DNA of 64,000 bases, taken from assembly GCF_021026345.1 (NCBI RefSeq), contig NZ_JAJNCZ010000013.1, forward strand, positions 59,586 through 123,585, in the 5' to 3' direction. The notes below the pieces were generated by a model. The model did not search any database. It was given only the letters and a program-made list of their open reading frames with translations, and was not told where the DNA came from. The DNA is from Rhizobium sp. GN54 (GTDB lineage: Bacteria; Pseudomonadota; Alphaproteobacteria; Rhizobiales; Rhizobiaceae). The translations under genes and the position numbers were made by a program. Positions 9,820-18,248 of the stretch are shown piece after piece (position 1 is the first letter of the stretch; each line of letters starts with the position of its first letter).

Positions 9820-10605
9820 ATGTCCCTTCCGGTCGTTAGTGCACAGCTTCTCAAGGGAAAGAAGGGACTTGTGGTCGGCATCGCCAACGATCGGTCGATC
9901 GCCTGGGGCTGCGCGCGGGCTTTCCGCGCCTTCGGCGCCGAGCTGGCGGTGACCTACCTCAACGACAAGGCGAAACCCCATGTCGAACCGCTCGCCCGGG
10001 AACTGGAAGCGCCGATCTTCATGCCGATGGACATGGCCGTGCCGGGTCAGCTCGAAGCGGTGTTCGAGACGATCTTCAGCCAATGGGGCGAACTGGACTT
10101 TCTCGTCCACTCCATCGCCTATTCGCCGAAGGAGGCGCTCGGCGGTCGCGTTGTCGACGTGTCGCGCGAGGGGTTCGCCCAGACGATGGAGATCTCCTGC
10201 TGGTCGTTCATCCGCATGGCCCACCTTGCCGAACCACTGATGAAGAACGGCGGCACGCTCTTCACCATGACCTACCACGGCTCCCAGATGGTCGTCGAAA
10301 ACTACAATATCATGGGCGTCGCCAAGGCGGCCCTCGAGAGCGCGGTGCGCTATCTCGCCGCCGAACTCGGGCCGAAGGGCATTCGCGTGCACGCGATCTC
10401 GCCCGGCGCGCTCGCGACGCGGGCGGCGTCGGGCATACCGGAGTTCGACGAATTGCTGGAGAAGACGCGGACCAAGGCGCCGGCGCGGGAACTGGTCAAG
10501 GTCGACGACGTCGGCGTCGCCACCGCATTTCTCGCCCATGACGCCGCCCGGCTGATCACCGGTCAGGTGCTCTACGTGGACGGCGGCTACCACATCGTCG
10601 ACTGA
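9820..10605 (+). CDS. fabI: Enoyl-ACP reductase FabI family protein
   Basis: A 261-residue SDR-fold enzyme. The N-terminal GLVVGIANDRSIAWGCA is the modified nucleotide-binding loop typical of FabI. The catalytic Tyr-x6-Lys is Y162-K169 in NYNIMGVAK, with a second conserved Tyr at 152. It reduces the trans-2 double bond of enoyl-ACP (or enoyl-CoA) with NAD(P)H. It is the last gene of the DUF3141-PTA-ACK cluster, 25 bp after the kinase with GGAGAAG upstream. Rhizobiales usually carry a housekeeping fabI elsewhere, so this is likely a specialised paralogue serving the cluster; that last point is inference. Confidence 0.88.
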   Translation: MSLPVVSAQLLKGKKGLVVGIANDRSIAWGCARAFRAFGAELAVTYLNDKAKPHVEPLARELEAPIFMPMDMAVPGQLEAVFETIFSQWGELDFLVHSIAYSPKEALGGRVVDVSREGFAQTMEISCWSFIRMAHLAEPLMKNGGTLFTMTYHGSQMVVENYNIMGVAKAALESAVRYLAAELGPKGIRVHAISPGALATRAASGIPEFDELLEKTRTKAPARELVKVDDVGVATAFLAHDAARLITGQVLYVDGGYHIVD

Positions 10606-10702
10606 CGCCGGGTGGGCTCCCCCGTCACCGCTTCTCCTTCTGCCGCCCGAACGAGCGGCGCTGACGCCTGTTTCGGGACAGTCCGCCGGCGCGCGTGATC
10701 GA

Positions 10703-10730
10703 TTGCGATCAAGCGGCAACGCTCTATTCT
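10703..10730 (+). promoter_or_regulatory. Candidate sigma-70 promoter for maoC-citE
   Basis: TTGCGA (10703-10708) and TATTCT (10725-10730) are separated by 16 bp in the 228-bp gap before the MaoC gene. The spacing is slightly short and both boxes deviate from consensus, so this is a tentative call. Confidence 0.3.
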
Positions 10731-10833
10731 CTGAGGTGACGCCGCCGGCGGAATTGCGACAGGATTAAGTTGCGGGCGGATCGATCAGGAGGACGCGGTT
10801 CGCGAAGGCGGCCTGACGTCAGAGGAGGAAACA

Positions 10834-11316
10834 ATGCCAGAGGCTTCCCAGCCACACCCCCGCGGCGGCCTGTATTTCGAGGATTTCGTCGTCGGCGCCA
10901 CCATTGCGCACCGGTTGACGCGCACGGTCACCCAGATGGACAACATGCTGTTCTCCAACATGACCCTCAATCCCCAACCGCTGCATATCGATGCGCATTT
11001 CTGCGCCACGGAGACGGAATGGGGACGGCCGCTCGTCAATTCCCTGTTCACGCTCGGCCTGATGATCGGCATCTCCGTCAACGACACGACGGTCGGCACC
11101 ACCATCGCCAATCTCGGCATGACGGACGTGACGTTTCCCGCCCCCCTGTTCGAGGGCGACACGGTCAACGTCGCGACCGAGATCGCGGGCAAGCGCGAAT
11201 CGAAATCGCGGCCGAATGCCGGGATCGTCGAGTTCCTGCACCGTGCCTACAAGCAGGACGGCACGCTGGTCTGCGAATGCCGCCGCCAGGCCTTCATGCT
11301 GAAGAGGAACACGTGA
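10834..11316 (+). CDS. MaoC family acyl-CoA dehydratase
   Basis: A 160-residue single hot-dog domain protein. The N-terminal GLYFEDFVVGATIAHRLTRTVT and the hydratase segment NPQPLHIDAHFCATETEWGRPLVNSLFTLGLM, with catalytic-type Asp and His, mark the (R)-specific enoyl-CoA hydratase/MaoC family. A strong GGAGGAAAC ribosome-binding site precedes the ATG. Its stop overlaps the start of a CitE-like lyase (TGATG). Such pairs act in C5 dicarboxyl-CoA metabolism: mesaconyl-CoA hydratase with methylmalyl-CoA lyase, or itaconyl-CoA hydratase with citramalyl-CoA lyase. No CoA transferase is adjacent, so the choice is open. Confidence 0.82.
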   Translation: MPEASQPHPRGGLYFEDFVVGATIAHRLTRTVTQMDNMLFSNMTLNPQPLHIDAHFCATETEWGRPLVNSLFTLGLMIGISVNDTTVGTTIANLGMTDVTFPAPLFEGDTVNVATEIAGKRESKSRPNAGIVEFLHRAYKQDGTLVCECRRQAFMLKRNT

Positions 11317-12185
11317 TGCGTTCGCTGCTGTTCGTCCCCGGCGACAGTGCCCGGAAACTGGAGAAGGCGCTGACCTCGAAAGCCGATGCCCTGCTGATCG
11401 ACCTGGAGGATTCCGTCTCGCTCGAGGCAAAGGACGAGGCCCGGTCGATCACCTCGGAATTCCTGCAAGAGAATGTCGCCGGCAGCGGCAGGCCGCGTCT
11501 CTATGTGCGCATCAACGGACTGTCGACCGGCCTTGCCGAAGCGGATCTCGATCGGATCATGCCTGCGGCGCCCGATGGAGTCGTGCTGCCCAAGGCGGTC
11601 GGCGGGGCCGACGTGGCCGCGCTTGCAGCCCTTCTATCGAGGCGCGAGGCCGGGGGTGCGCGGGCTGCGACCCGCATCCTCGCAATCGCAACCGAAAACG
11701 CCGCCGGCGTCTTCGCCCTCGGGACCTTTTCCGGCAGCAGTGACCGGCTGGTCGGTCTTGCCTGGGGCGGAGAGGATCTTTCGGCCGACCTCGGCGCTGC
11801 CTCCAACCGTACGGACAGCGGCGCCTATGCCGATCCCTACAGGCTGGCACGGACGCTGACTCTCCTGGGCGCTGCATCGGCCGGGGTTGCCGCCATCGAT
11901 GCAGTCTATACCAATTTCCGGGACATGGCAGGGCTGGAGGCGGAATGCTTTGAGGCGCGGCGCGACGGTTTCGTCGGCAAGATGGCGATACATCCCGCGC
12001 AGGTCCCGATCATAAACGCGGCCTTCGCGCCGACGACTGAGGAAATCGCAAGGGCCAGGGCCGTCGTCGCCGCATTTGCCGACAATCCGGGCGCGGGCGT
12101 CGTCGGTGTCGATGGCGAGATGCTCGACCGCCCGCACCTGCTGCGGGCCGAGCGCCTGCTCGCCCGCGCCGGCGAGGTGGTCTGA
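11316..12185 (+). CDS. CitE/HpcH-type CoA ester lyase
   Basis: A 289-residue TIM-barrel enzyme of the HpcH/HpaI aldolase-citrate lyase beta family. Markers: MRSLLFVPGDSARKLEKA at the N-terminus, DLEDSV with the Mg-binding Asp, the RINGL strand (conserved Arg), LAWGGEDLSADLGA in the middle, and GKMAIHPAQV in the C-terminal part. It cleaves malyl-CoA-, methylmalyl-CoA- or citramalyl-CoA-like esters to acetyl-CoA or propionyl-CoA plus an oxoacid. ATG 11316 overlaps the MaoC stop, so the two are translationally coupled and probably catalyse consecutive steps. Confidence 0.85.
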   Translation: MRSLLFVPGDSARKLEKALTSKADALLIDLEDSVSLEAKDEARSITSEFLQENVAGSGRPRLYVRINGLSTGLAEADLDRIMPAAPDGVVLPKAVGGADVAALAALLSRREAGGARAATRILAIATENAAGVFALGTFSGSSDRLVGLAWGGEDLSADLGAASNRTDSGAYADPYRLARTLTLLGAASAGVAAIDAVYTNFRDMAGLEAECFEARRDGFVGKMAIHPAQVPIINAAFAPTTEEIARARAVVAAFADNPGAGVVGVDGEMLDRPHLLRAERLLARAGEVV

Positions 12186-12244
12186 GCGGTCGTGCGACAT
12201 GGCAGCAGGCGGGGTCGTGCCCCTGCCCCTGCCCTGTTCCGCCT

Positions 12245-12658
12245 TCAACGCGCGAAGACGCTGTCGAAATCCTTGAAGCCCTTGACCTCGATCGGGTTGC
12301 CGCTCGGGTCGAAGAAGAACATCGTCCGCTGCTCGCCCGGTTCGCCCTCGAAACGGACGACCGGGGGGATGTCGAAGGCGATGCCGCCCGCTTCGAGCCG
12401 CGCGGCCAGAGCGAACCAGTCGTCGAGCGGCAGGACGACGCCGAGATGCGGCATCATCACCATATGGTCGCCGACCCTGCCCGTGCGGGTCACTTCGAAG
12501 GGCTTGCCGAGATGCAGCGAGATCTGGTGGCCGAAGAAATCGAAATCGACCCAGGTGTCGGTCGAGCGGCCCTCGGCGCAGCCGAGGACGCCGCGATAGA
12601 AGCGGCGCGCCTCGTCGAGATCGGTGACGTGGTAGGCGAGATGGAAGAGTGAGCGCAT
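12245..12658 (-). CDS. VOC family (glyoxalase/dioxygenase-like) protein
   Basis: A 137-residue vicinal-oxygen-chelate protein. The paired babbab modules are visible: FHLAYHVTDLDEARRFYRGVLG at the N-terminus and HLGVVLPLDDWFALAARL in the second half, ending in FFFDPSGNPIEVKGF, where the metal-binding Glu of such folds sits. AAGGAGA lies 4 bp before the start. It is convergent with the citE-like gene and points the same way as pxpBC behind it, 66 bp away. The activity (isomerase, dioxygenase or resistance protein) cannot be chosen from sequence. Confidence 0.75.
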   Translation of the reverse strand: MRSLFHLAYHVTDLDEARRFYRGVLGCAEGRSTDTWVDFDFFGHQISLHLGKPFEVTRTGRVGDHMVMMPHLGVVLPLDDWFALAARLEAGGIAFDIPPVVRFEGEPGEQRTMFFFDPSGNPIEVKGFKDFDSVFAR

Positions 12659-12724
12659 CGGTTCTCCTTGATACCTGTCTACGAGGACGATTTCAGCGCG
12701 GCCCTTGCCGGCCTCTGCTGCTTA

Positions 12725-13681
12725 TCACGATAGCGTTGCGTCCGGAGGTTTCTCCGTCATGCCGGCGATGGCGTCTGCGAGCGCGCGCCGTCCGTCGATC
12801 AGCAGGTCTTCGGCCTCTTCCTGCGAGACGGCGGCGAAGCGGACCCTTCGCCCGCTTGGCGTCTGCGCAAGCCGCGGCAGGTCGACCGAGGCGACCGTGG
12901 CGATCTTCGGATAGCCGCCTGTTGTCTGTCGCTCGGCCATCAGCACGATCGGTCGACCGGAGGCCGGCACCTGGATGGATCCCGCCAAGGTGCCGTCGGA
13001 GACGATGTCGTGACCGCGCGCGGCCGGCAGCAGTGGTCCGTCGAGGATCTGCGCCATGCGGTCGCGACTGGGCGAGACGATGAAGGGCTCGTCGAGAAAG
13101 GTGCGCCAGACGGATCGATCGAAATAGTCGTCCTGCGGACCCGGAACGACGCGGATCGGGCCGCGGACCTGTTGCCAGAACCGGCGAAACGCCAGAAGCG
13201 GCGCGGCCTTCGCTATGCCCAGCGGCAGACGATCGTTCGCAGCGAGCCGCCGGCCTTCCAGGCCGCCGAGTCCGGAGCGAAGATGCGTCGCCCTGGAGCC
13301 CAGCACCGGCGGCGTATCGATGCCGCCCGAGAATGCGAGATAGCCCCACACCGCATCCCGCATGGCGCCGATCGTCAGCTTCCGGCCCGGCAGAAGATGA
13401 TGGCTCTCCCATGGAAAGGCGGCGACGCCGTCGATCCGGATGTCGACCGCGCCGCCGGCGACGGCGAACCGAACCGGCTCCGTCACCTCGAAGACGCCGC
13501 CGCTGCCGGCGAATTCGAGAACGGCACAGTCGGGCCCGTTGCCGGCGAGCGCATTGGCGATGTCCATGGACGGGCCGTCCATCGGACCCGAGCCGGACAC
13601 GCCGGCATGCAGCAGGCCGCTTCGACCGCGATCCTGCACCGTCACCATCGGGCCGGCCTGTCCGATCAGAAGAACCGTCAT
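12725..13681 (-). CDS. pxpC: 5-oxoprolinase subunit PxpC
   Basis: A 318-residue protein of the biotin-dependent carboxyltransferase/KipA family. N-terminal VTVQDRGRSGLLHAGVSGSGPMD and the segment GALNGN-like ALAGNGPDCAVLEF are diagnostic; the C-terminal RPIVLMAERQTTGGYPKIA is also typical. With PxpA and PxpB it forms the ATP-dependent prokaryotic 5-oxoprolinase that hydrolyses pyroglutamate to glutamate. Its start overlaps the pxpB stop (ATGA), so the two subunits are coupled. Confidence 0.88.
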   Translation of the reverse strand: MTVLLIGQAGPMVTVQDRGRSGLLHAGVSGSGPMDGPSMDIANALAGNGPDCAVLEFAGSGGVFEVTEPVRFAVAGGAVDIRIDGVAAFPWESHHLLPGRKLTIGAMRDAVWGYLAFSGGIDTPPVLGSRATHLRSGLGGLEGRRLAANDRLPLGIAKAAPLLAFRRFWQQVRGPIRVVPGPQDDYFDRSVWRTFLDEPFIVSPSRDRMAQILDGPLLPAARGHDIVSDGTLAGSIQVPASGRPIVLMAERQTTGGYPKIATVASVDLPRLAQTPSGRRVRFAAVSQEEAEDLLIDGRRALADAIAGMTEKPPDATLS

Positions 13682-14403
13682 GCGGGTTCGGGCTCCACCG
13701 CAGTCTTGCCGGCCGCGACCGCTGCGTCGAGTGCGGCGGCTTCCTCGGGTCCGATCGGCCGGAAGCGCACCCGGTCGCCGGCGCCGAGCAGGAACGGCTT
13801 GCTGCGTTCGGGGTCGAAGAGCCTGAGCGGCGTGCGACCGATGTAGCGCCAGCCGCTGGGACCGGGGACGGAATTGATGCTGGCCTGGCGACCGCCGATG
13901 CCGATCGAGCCCGCCTCGATCCGCTGGCGCGGCGTGGCAAGCCGCGGCGTATGGAGGATCTCCGGCAGTCCGCCGAGATAGGCAAAGCCCGGCGCGAAGC
14001 CGATCATGTAGACCCGGTATTCGGCCGCGGCGTGGATCGCCACGAGTTCTTCGACGCCCAGGTCCTTCATCTCGGCGAGCGCGGCAAGGTCGAGGCCGGC
14101 CTCGCCGCCGTAGACGACCGGAACGACGAAGCGCCGGGCGGGCCGGCTGCCGGGCAGGGCTGCCCGCAATCGTGCCTCCAGTTCCGACCTCAGCGCCTGT
14201 GCCCGTCGGATGGAAGGATCGTAGAGAACGAGAAGCGAGCGATAGGTCGGCACCATTTCCGTGATTGCATCCACCGGCCGCTCGGTCAGATCAGCGGCCA
14301 GGGCGATCACGCGCGCGTTGACGTCCTCGTCGATCTCGTCGGACAACTCGATCGAAAGGGCGCTGTCGCCACAGGCGACGATGCGTGGATACGTCACCGA
14401 CAT
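13678..14403 (-). CDS. pxpB: 5-oxoprolinase subunit PxpB
   Basis: A 241-residue protein of the carboxyltransferase subunit/KipI family. Signature stretches: ACGDSALSIEL at the N-terminus, the PTYRSLLVLYDP strand, VVYGGEAGLDLAALA, and YMIGFAPGFAYLGGLPEIL followed by GSIGIGGRQASINSVPGPSGWRYIG-type sequence. It is the partner of PxpC in 5-oxoprolinase. The operon pxpBC is divergent from pxpA across a 210-bp gap; in many genomes all three genes are co-directional, so the split arrangement is a local feature. Confidence 0.88.
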   Translation of the reverse strand: MSVTYPRIVACGDSALSIELSDEIDEDVNARVIALAADLTERPVDAITEMVPTYRSLLVLYDPSIRRAQALRSELEARLRAALPGSRPARRFVVPVVYGGEAGLDLAALAEMKDLGVEELVAIHAAAEYRVYMIGFAPGFAYLGGLPEILHTPRLATPRQRIEAGSIGIGGRQASINSVPGPSGWRYIGRTPLRLFDPERSKPFLLGAGDRVRFRPIGPEEAAALDAAVAAGKTAVEPEPA

Positions 14404-14613
14404 TGCGTCATGCGTCCTTCAGATCATCCTTGCCCAGAGGGCGTTCCGCGTCATGCCGGTCGCCTGGTGTTTGAAGACGGACTTGGCATTTGAGCACGCC
14501 GACTGTATCTCAAGCTATCGGATCATAAGGGGTGGGGTTCGTTCGACGCAACACGTTGCGCAAGGTTACATGCCATCCGTGACGCCCATCGAAAACAGAA
14601 ACGCTGCGAGACC

Positions 14614-15390
14614 ATGACGACCGTCGACCTGAATTGCGACATGGGAGAAAGCTTCGGCGCCTACCGGATCGGCGACGATGCGGCCATGATGGAACTGGTC
14701 ACCACCGCCAACATCGCTTGCGGCTTCCATGCCGGCGATCCTGTCGTCATGCGCGACACGATCCTCGCAGCCAAGGCGCGCGGCGTGTCGATCGGTGCAC
14801 ACCCGTCATTCATGGATCTCTACGGATTCGGACGCCGGCGCATCACCGGCGAGCGGCCGGAGGACGTCGAGGCGCAGCTCGTCTACCAGATCGCCGCGAT
14901 CCAGGGCATGGCGACTGCGGCCGGCTGGCCGATCACCCATGTCAAGCCGCACGGCGCGCTCGCAAACATGGCAGCCGAAGACGCCACCCTTGCCACCGTC
15001 TGCGCCAGGGCCATCAAGGCCGTTGATCCCGGACTGGTGTTCGTGGCGCTCCCCTATTCGCAGGCGATGCGGGCTGCCGAGGCGGCCGGGCTCGCGGTCG
15101 CCTGCGAGGTCTATGCGGACCGGCGCTATGACGACGACGGCATGCTGGCCTCCCGGCAGAGGGAAGGTGCCGTCATTCACGACCTGCAACAGAGCGTGGA
15201 CCAGGTGCTGTCCATGGTGCTGGACGGGTGCATCCCGACGATCGGCGGCAAGAAACTGCCGGTCGAGGCCGCGACTATCTGCATCCATGGGGATACGCCC
15301 GGCGCCGTCGGCGTGGCGCGCGCCCTTCGCGAAGCCCTTGCTGCCGCCGGGATCGAATTCTCCGCGTTCAAGAAGCCCGATCTCCAATAG
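14614..15390 (+). CDS. pxpA: 5-oxoprolinase subunit PxpA (LamB/YcsF family)
   Basis: A 258-residue LamB/YcsF protein. Hallmarks: VDLNCDMGESFGAYRIGDDAAMM at the N-terminus, NIACGFHAGDP, GAHPSFMDLYGFGRR, and HVKPHGALANMA in the middle, ending with CIHGDTPGAVGVARALREAL. Asp and His clusters of this fold act in pyroglutamate hydrolysis with PxpBC. Divergent from pxpB; a D-amino-acid aminotransferase-like gene follows 11 bp downstream on the same strand, tying 5-oxoproline use to another amino-acid step. Confidence 0.9.
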   Translation: MTTVDLNCDMGESFGAYRIGDDAAMMELVTTANIACGFHAGDPVVMRDTILAAKARGVSIGAHPSFMDLYGFGRRRITGERPEDVEAQLVYQIAAIQGMATAAGWPITHVKPHGALANMAAEDATLATVCARAIKAVDPGLVFVALPYSQAMRAAEAAGLAVACEVYADRRYDDDGMLASRQREGAVIHDLQQSVDQVLSMVLDGCIPTIGGKKLPVEAATICIHGDTPGAVGVARALREALAAAGIEFSAFKKPDLQ

Positions 15391-15401
15391 AGGAAATGCG
15401 C

Positions 15402-16256
15402 GTGACCCGTATCGTCTACCTGAACGGCGCCTGGATCCCCGAAGCAGACGCCAGGATCTCCATCTTCGACCGCGGATTCCTCTTTGCGGATGCGATCTAC
15501 GAAGTGACGGCGGTGATCGGCGGCAAGCTCATCGAATATGCCGGGCATGCGGCCCGCCTGCAGCGGTCGACGGAGGAGCTGGCCATGCCGTGTCCCCTCA
15601 GCCCCGAGGCGCTTCTGGCTGTGCATCGCGAGATCGTTCGCCGCAACGACCTGCAGGAAGGACTGATCTATCTGCAGATCTCGCGCGGGGCTGCCGACCG
15701 CGACTTTGCCTATCCGCAGGATGCGGCGCCGACGCTGGTCCTGTTCACGCAGGCCAAGGCCGTTGTCGACAATCCCAAGGTGAAGACGGGAATATCGGTG
15801 GCGATGCAGCCCGATCTGCGCTGGGCCCGGCGGGACATCAAGACGGTGCAACTGCTCTATCCCTCCATGGCCAAGATGGAGGCCGCAAGGCTCGGCGCGG
15901 ACGATGCCTGGCTCGTCGAGGACGGCTTCGTCACCGAGGCGACGTCCGCGAGCGCCCATATCGTGACGAAGGACGGCACGCTCGTCACCCGGCAACTGTC
16001 GCAGGCGATCCTCCACGGCATCACCCGGGCCAGCACGCTGGACTTGGCGCGACGGGCCGGCATTCCCGTCGACGTGCGCCCGTTCACACCGAAGGAGGCC
16101 ATGGACGCGGCGGAGGCCTTCATCACCTCGGCCACGAGCTTCGTGCTTCCGGTGACCAAGATCGACGGCCAGCCCGTCGGCAGCGGCGTCCCGGGTCCGG
16201 TCTCCGCCCGGTTGCGCGAACTCTACATCGCCGAGAAACTCGCCAGCGCCATCTGA
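15402..16256 (+). CDS. Class IV aminotransferase, D-amino acid aminotransferase-like
   Basis: About 284 residues of the fold-type IV PLP aminotransferase family. Features: N-terminal VYLNGAWIPEADARISIFDRGFLFADAIYE, the catalytic-lysine segment RRDIKTVQLLYPSMAK, and the EATSASAHIV strand near the PLP phosphate site. The sequence is closer to bacterial D-amino acid aminotransferases than to branched-chain aminotransferases. GTG 15402 is preferred because AGAGGA lies 7 bp upstream, whereas ATG 15396 sits almost on that site. It shares the pxpA transcript, so it may act on D-glutamate or other D-amino acids; that is inference. Confidence 0.83.
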   Translation: MTRIVYLNGAWIPEADARISIFDRGFLFADAIYEVTAVIGGKLIEYAGHAARLQRSTEELAMPCPLSPEALLAVHREIVRRNDLQEGLIYLQISRGAADRDFAYPQDAAPTLVLFTQAKAVVDNPKVKTGISVAMQPDLRWARRDIKTVQLLYPSMAKMEAARLGADDAWLVEDGFVTEATSASAHIVTKDGTLVTRQLSQAILHGITRASTLDLARRAGIPVDVRPFTPKEAMDAAEAFITSATSFVLPVTKIDGQPVGSGVPGPVSARLRELYIAEKLASAI

Positions 16257-16457
16257 GGGCCGACGTCATCCTCTGGCCGGCCGGCACACCTTCGCTTGCC
16301 GTCGCCGGCACGACGCCGATCAGCCTGAAGACCGGCCCGACGCTCCGAGAACGCCATTGAAGTTGCGAATGGACGGTGAATTGTGTGGCCTAGCGCAAGC
16401 AAGCCGGTGATATCCGCCCGTCCGCACCTTTCCATCGCGGCCGCAACCCGTTATGGG

Positions 16458-16475
16458 CTGTCACAAAACTGTCAT
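16458..16475 (+). promoter_or_regulatory. PHO box (PhoB-binding site)
   Basis: CTGTCAC (16458-16464), an AAAA spacer, then CTGTCAT (16469-16475): two 7-bp direct repeats with a 4-bp A-rich spacer, essentially the PhoB consensus. It ends 16 bp before the DUF47 start. A site this close to the start would suit repression under phosphate limitation, as established for the Sinorhizobium meliloti orfA-pit operon. Confidence 0.8.
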
Positions 16476-16491
16476 ATATGGGAAAACGATC

Positions 16492-17136
16492 GTGCTGAGC
16501 TGGTTTCGCGCCCTGATGCCCCGGGAAGACCGCTTCTTCGACCTCTTCGACGCACACGCGCTGACGGTGGTCGAGGCGGCGGAGGCGCTTGAGAAGGTTC
16601 TGGCGGGCGGTCCGGCGCTGGAACAGCACTGCAGCCGGATCGTCGAACTGGAAGACAAGGCCGACCGCATCACGGCCGACGTGCTGCTTGCCGTGCGCAA
16701 GAGCTTCATCACCCCCTTCGATCGCGGCGACATCAAGGACCTGATCCAATCGCTCGACGACGCAATCGACATGATGCACAAGGTGGTCAAGACGATCCGC
16801 CTGTTCGAGCAGAAGAGTTTCGACCCCGGCATGCAGGAAATGGGCGCGATCGTCGTGAAGGCCGCCCGCCTCGTGGCCGAGGCCGTGCCGCTGCTCCACA
16901 AGATCGGCACCAACGCGACGCGTCTGAATTCGATCGCCGAGGAGGTGATGCGCATCGAGGGCCGCGCAGACGAATTGCACGAGAAGGGCCTGAAGGACCT
17001 GTTCCAGCGCCATGGCGCCTCCAATCCGATGGCCTACATGATCGGCAGCGAGCTCTATGGCGAACTGGAGAAGGTGGTCGACCGCTTCGAGGACGTGGCG
17101 AACGAAATCAGCGGCATCGTGATCGAGAACGTCTGA
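16492..17136 (+). CDS. DUF47/PhoU-like phosphate transport regulator
   Basis: A 214-residue helical protein of the DUF47 (Pit accessory, PhoU-like) family. It begins VLSWFRALMPREDRFFDLFDAHA and has the conserved LEDKADRI and FITPFDRGDIKDLIQSLDDAIDMM helices with acidic metal-binding residues. GTG 16492 is preferred over an in-frame ATG at 16453 because the latter would place the PHO box inside the coding sequence, and GGGAAAA lies just before the GTG. Its stop overlaps the pit ATG. Family members work with low-affinity Pit transporters. Confidence 0.88.
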   Translation: MLSWFRALMPREDRFFDLFDAHALTVVEAAEALEKVLAGGPALEQHCSRIVELEDKADRITADVLLAVRKSFITPFDRGDIKDLIQSLDDAIDMMHKVVKTIRLFEQKSFDPGMQEMGAIVVKAARLVAEAVPLLHKIGTNATRLNSIAEEVMRIEGRADELHEKGLKDLFQRHGASNPMAYMIGSELYGELEKVVDRFEDVANEISGIVIENV

Positions 17137-18146
17137 TGGACGCGACGCTTGCCTTTCCGCTGCTGGTGGCGCTCATCGGCATCGCGCTCCTGTTCGATTT
17201 CCTGAACGGGTTGCACGACGCGGCGAACTCGATCGCCACGATCGTCTCGACGCGGGTGCTGCGGCCGCAATTTGCGGTGATGTGGGCCGCGTTCTTCAAT
17301 TTCATCGCTTTCCTGTTCTTCGGCCTGCATGTGGCCGAGACGATCGGCAGGGGGATCATCGATCCGGCAATCATTTCGCCGGCGGTGATCTTTGCGGCAC
17401 TCATGGGCGCGATCATCTGGAATGTCGTCACCTGGCTGTTCGGAATTCCCTCCAGTTCCTCGCATGCGCTGATCGGCGGGCTCGTTGGCGCGGGGCTGGC
17501 ACGGAGCGGCTTCGATTCGATCGTGCTCTCTGGCGTGCTGAAGACGGTAGGTGCCATCTTCATGTCGCCGGCCATCGGCTTTTTCCTTGCGCTGATGCTG
17601 GTCCTGATCGTTTCCTGGGTCTGCGTGCGGCAGACGCCGTTCGCCGTCGACAAGGCTTTCCGCGGGCTGCAGTTCATTTCCGCCTCGCTCTATTCTCTCG
17701 GCCATGGCGGCAACGATGCGCAGAAGACCATGGGTATCATCGCGGTTCTTCTCTATTCGCAGGGCCACCTCGGTTCGGAATTCTACGTCCCATTCTGGGT
17801 CGTCATCACCTGCCAGGCGGCAATCGCGCTGGGCACTCTCTTCGGCGGGTGGCGCATCGTCCACACGATGGGCTCGAAGATCACCCGGCTCAACCCGATG
17901 CAGGGCTTCTGCGCGGAGACGGGCGGTGCGATCACACTGTTCGCAGCCACCTGGCTCGGCATTCCTGTCTCGACCACGCACACCATCACCGGCGCGATCA
18001 TCGGCGTCGGCGCGGCGCGGCGCGTCTCGGCGGTGCGCTGGGGGCTTGCGGGCAATATCGTGATCGCGTGGTTCGTGACCCTGCCGGCGGCGGCCCTCGT
18101 GTCGGCATTGACCTATTGGGCCGTCAACCTCTTTGGTGGCCACTGA
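17136..18146 (+). CDS. pit: Inorganic phosphate transporter, Pit family
   Basis: A 336-residue inner-membrane transporter with about ten hydrophobic segments. The two duplicated family signatures are present: FLNGLHDAANSIATIVSTR near residue 25 and GIPVSTTHTITGAIIGVGAARR near residue 275, plus GIPSSSSHALIGGL at about 105. It carries metal-phosphate by proton symport with low affinity. It is translationally coupled to DUF47 by a TGATG overlap. The PHO box upstream of DUF47 suggests that PhoB turns the pair off when phosphate is scarce. Confidence 0.92.
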   Translation: MDATLAFPLLVALIGIALLFDFLNGLHDAANSIATIVSTRVLRPQFAVMWAAFFNFIAFLFFGLHVAETIGRGIIDPAIISPAVIFAALMGAIIWNVVTWLFGIPSSSSHALIGGLVGAGLARSGFDSIVLSGVLKTVGAIFMSPAIGFFLALMLVLIVSWVCVRQTPFAVDKAFRGLQFISASLYSLGHGGNDAQKTMGIIAVLLYSQGHLGSEFYVPFWVVITCQAAIALGTLFGGWRIVHTMGSKITRLNPMQGFCAETGGAITLFAATWLGIPVSTTHTITGAIIGVGAARRVSAVRWGLAGNIVIAWFVTLPAAALVSALTYWAVNLFGGH

Positions 18147-18248
18147 AGCCGGCTCGTCGATTTCCAATCACGACGCTTGCCAGTCTCCGGCTTTGCGTGC
18201 ACCCTCCCTTGCGGATGAGGATTCGCGGCTGCTTTTCGGGGGACGAGC

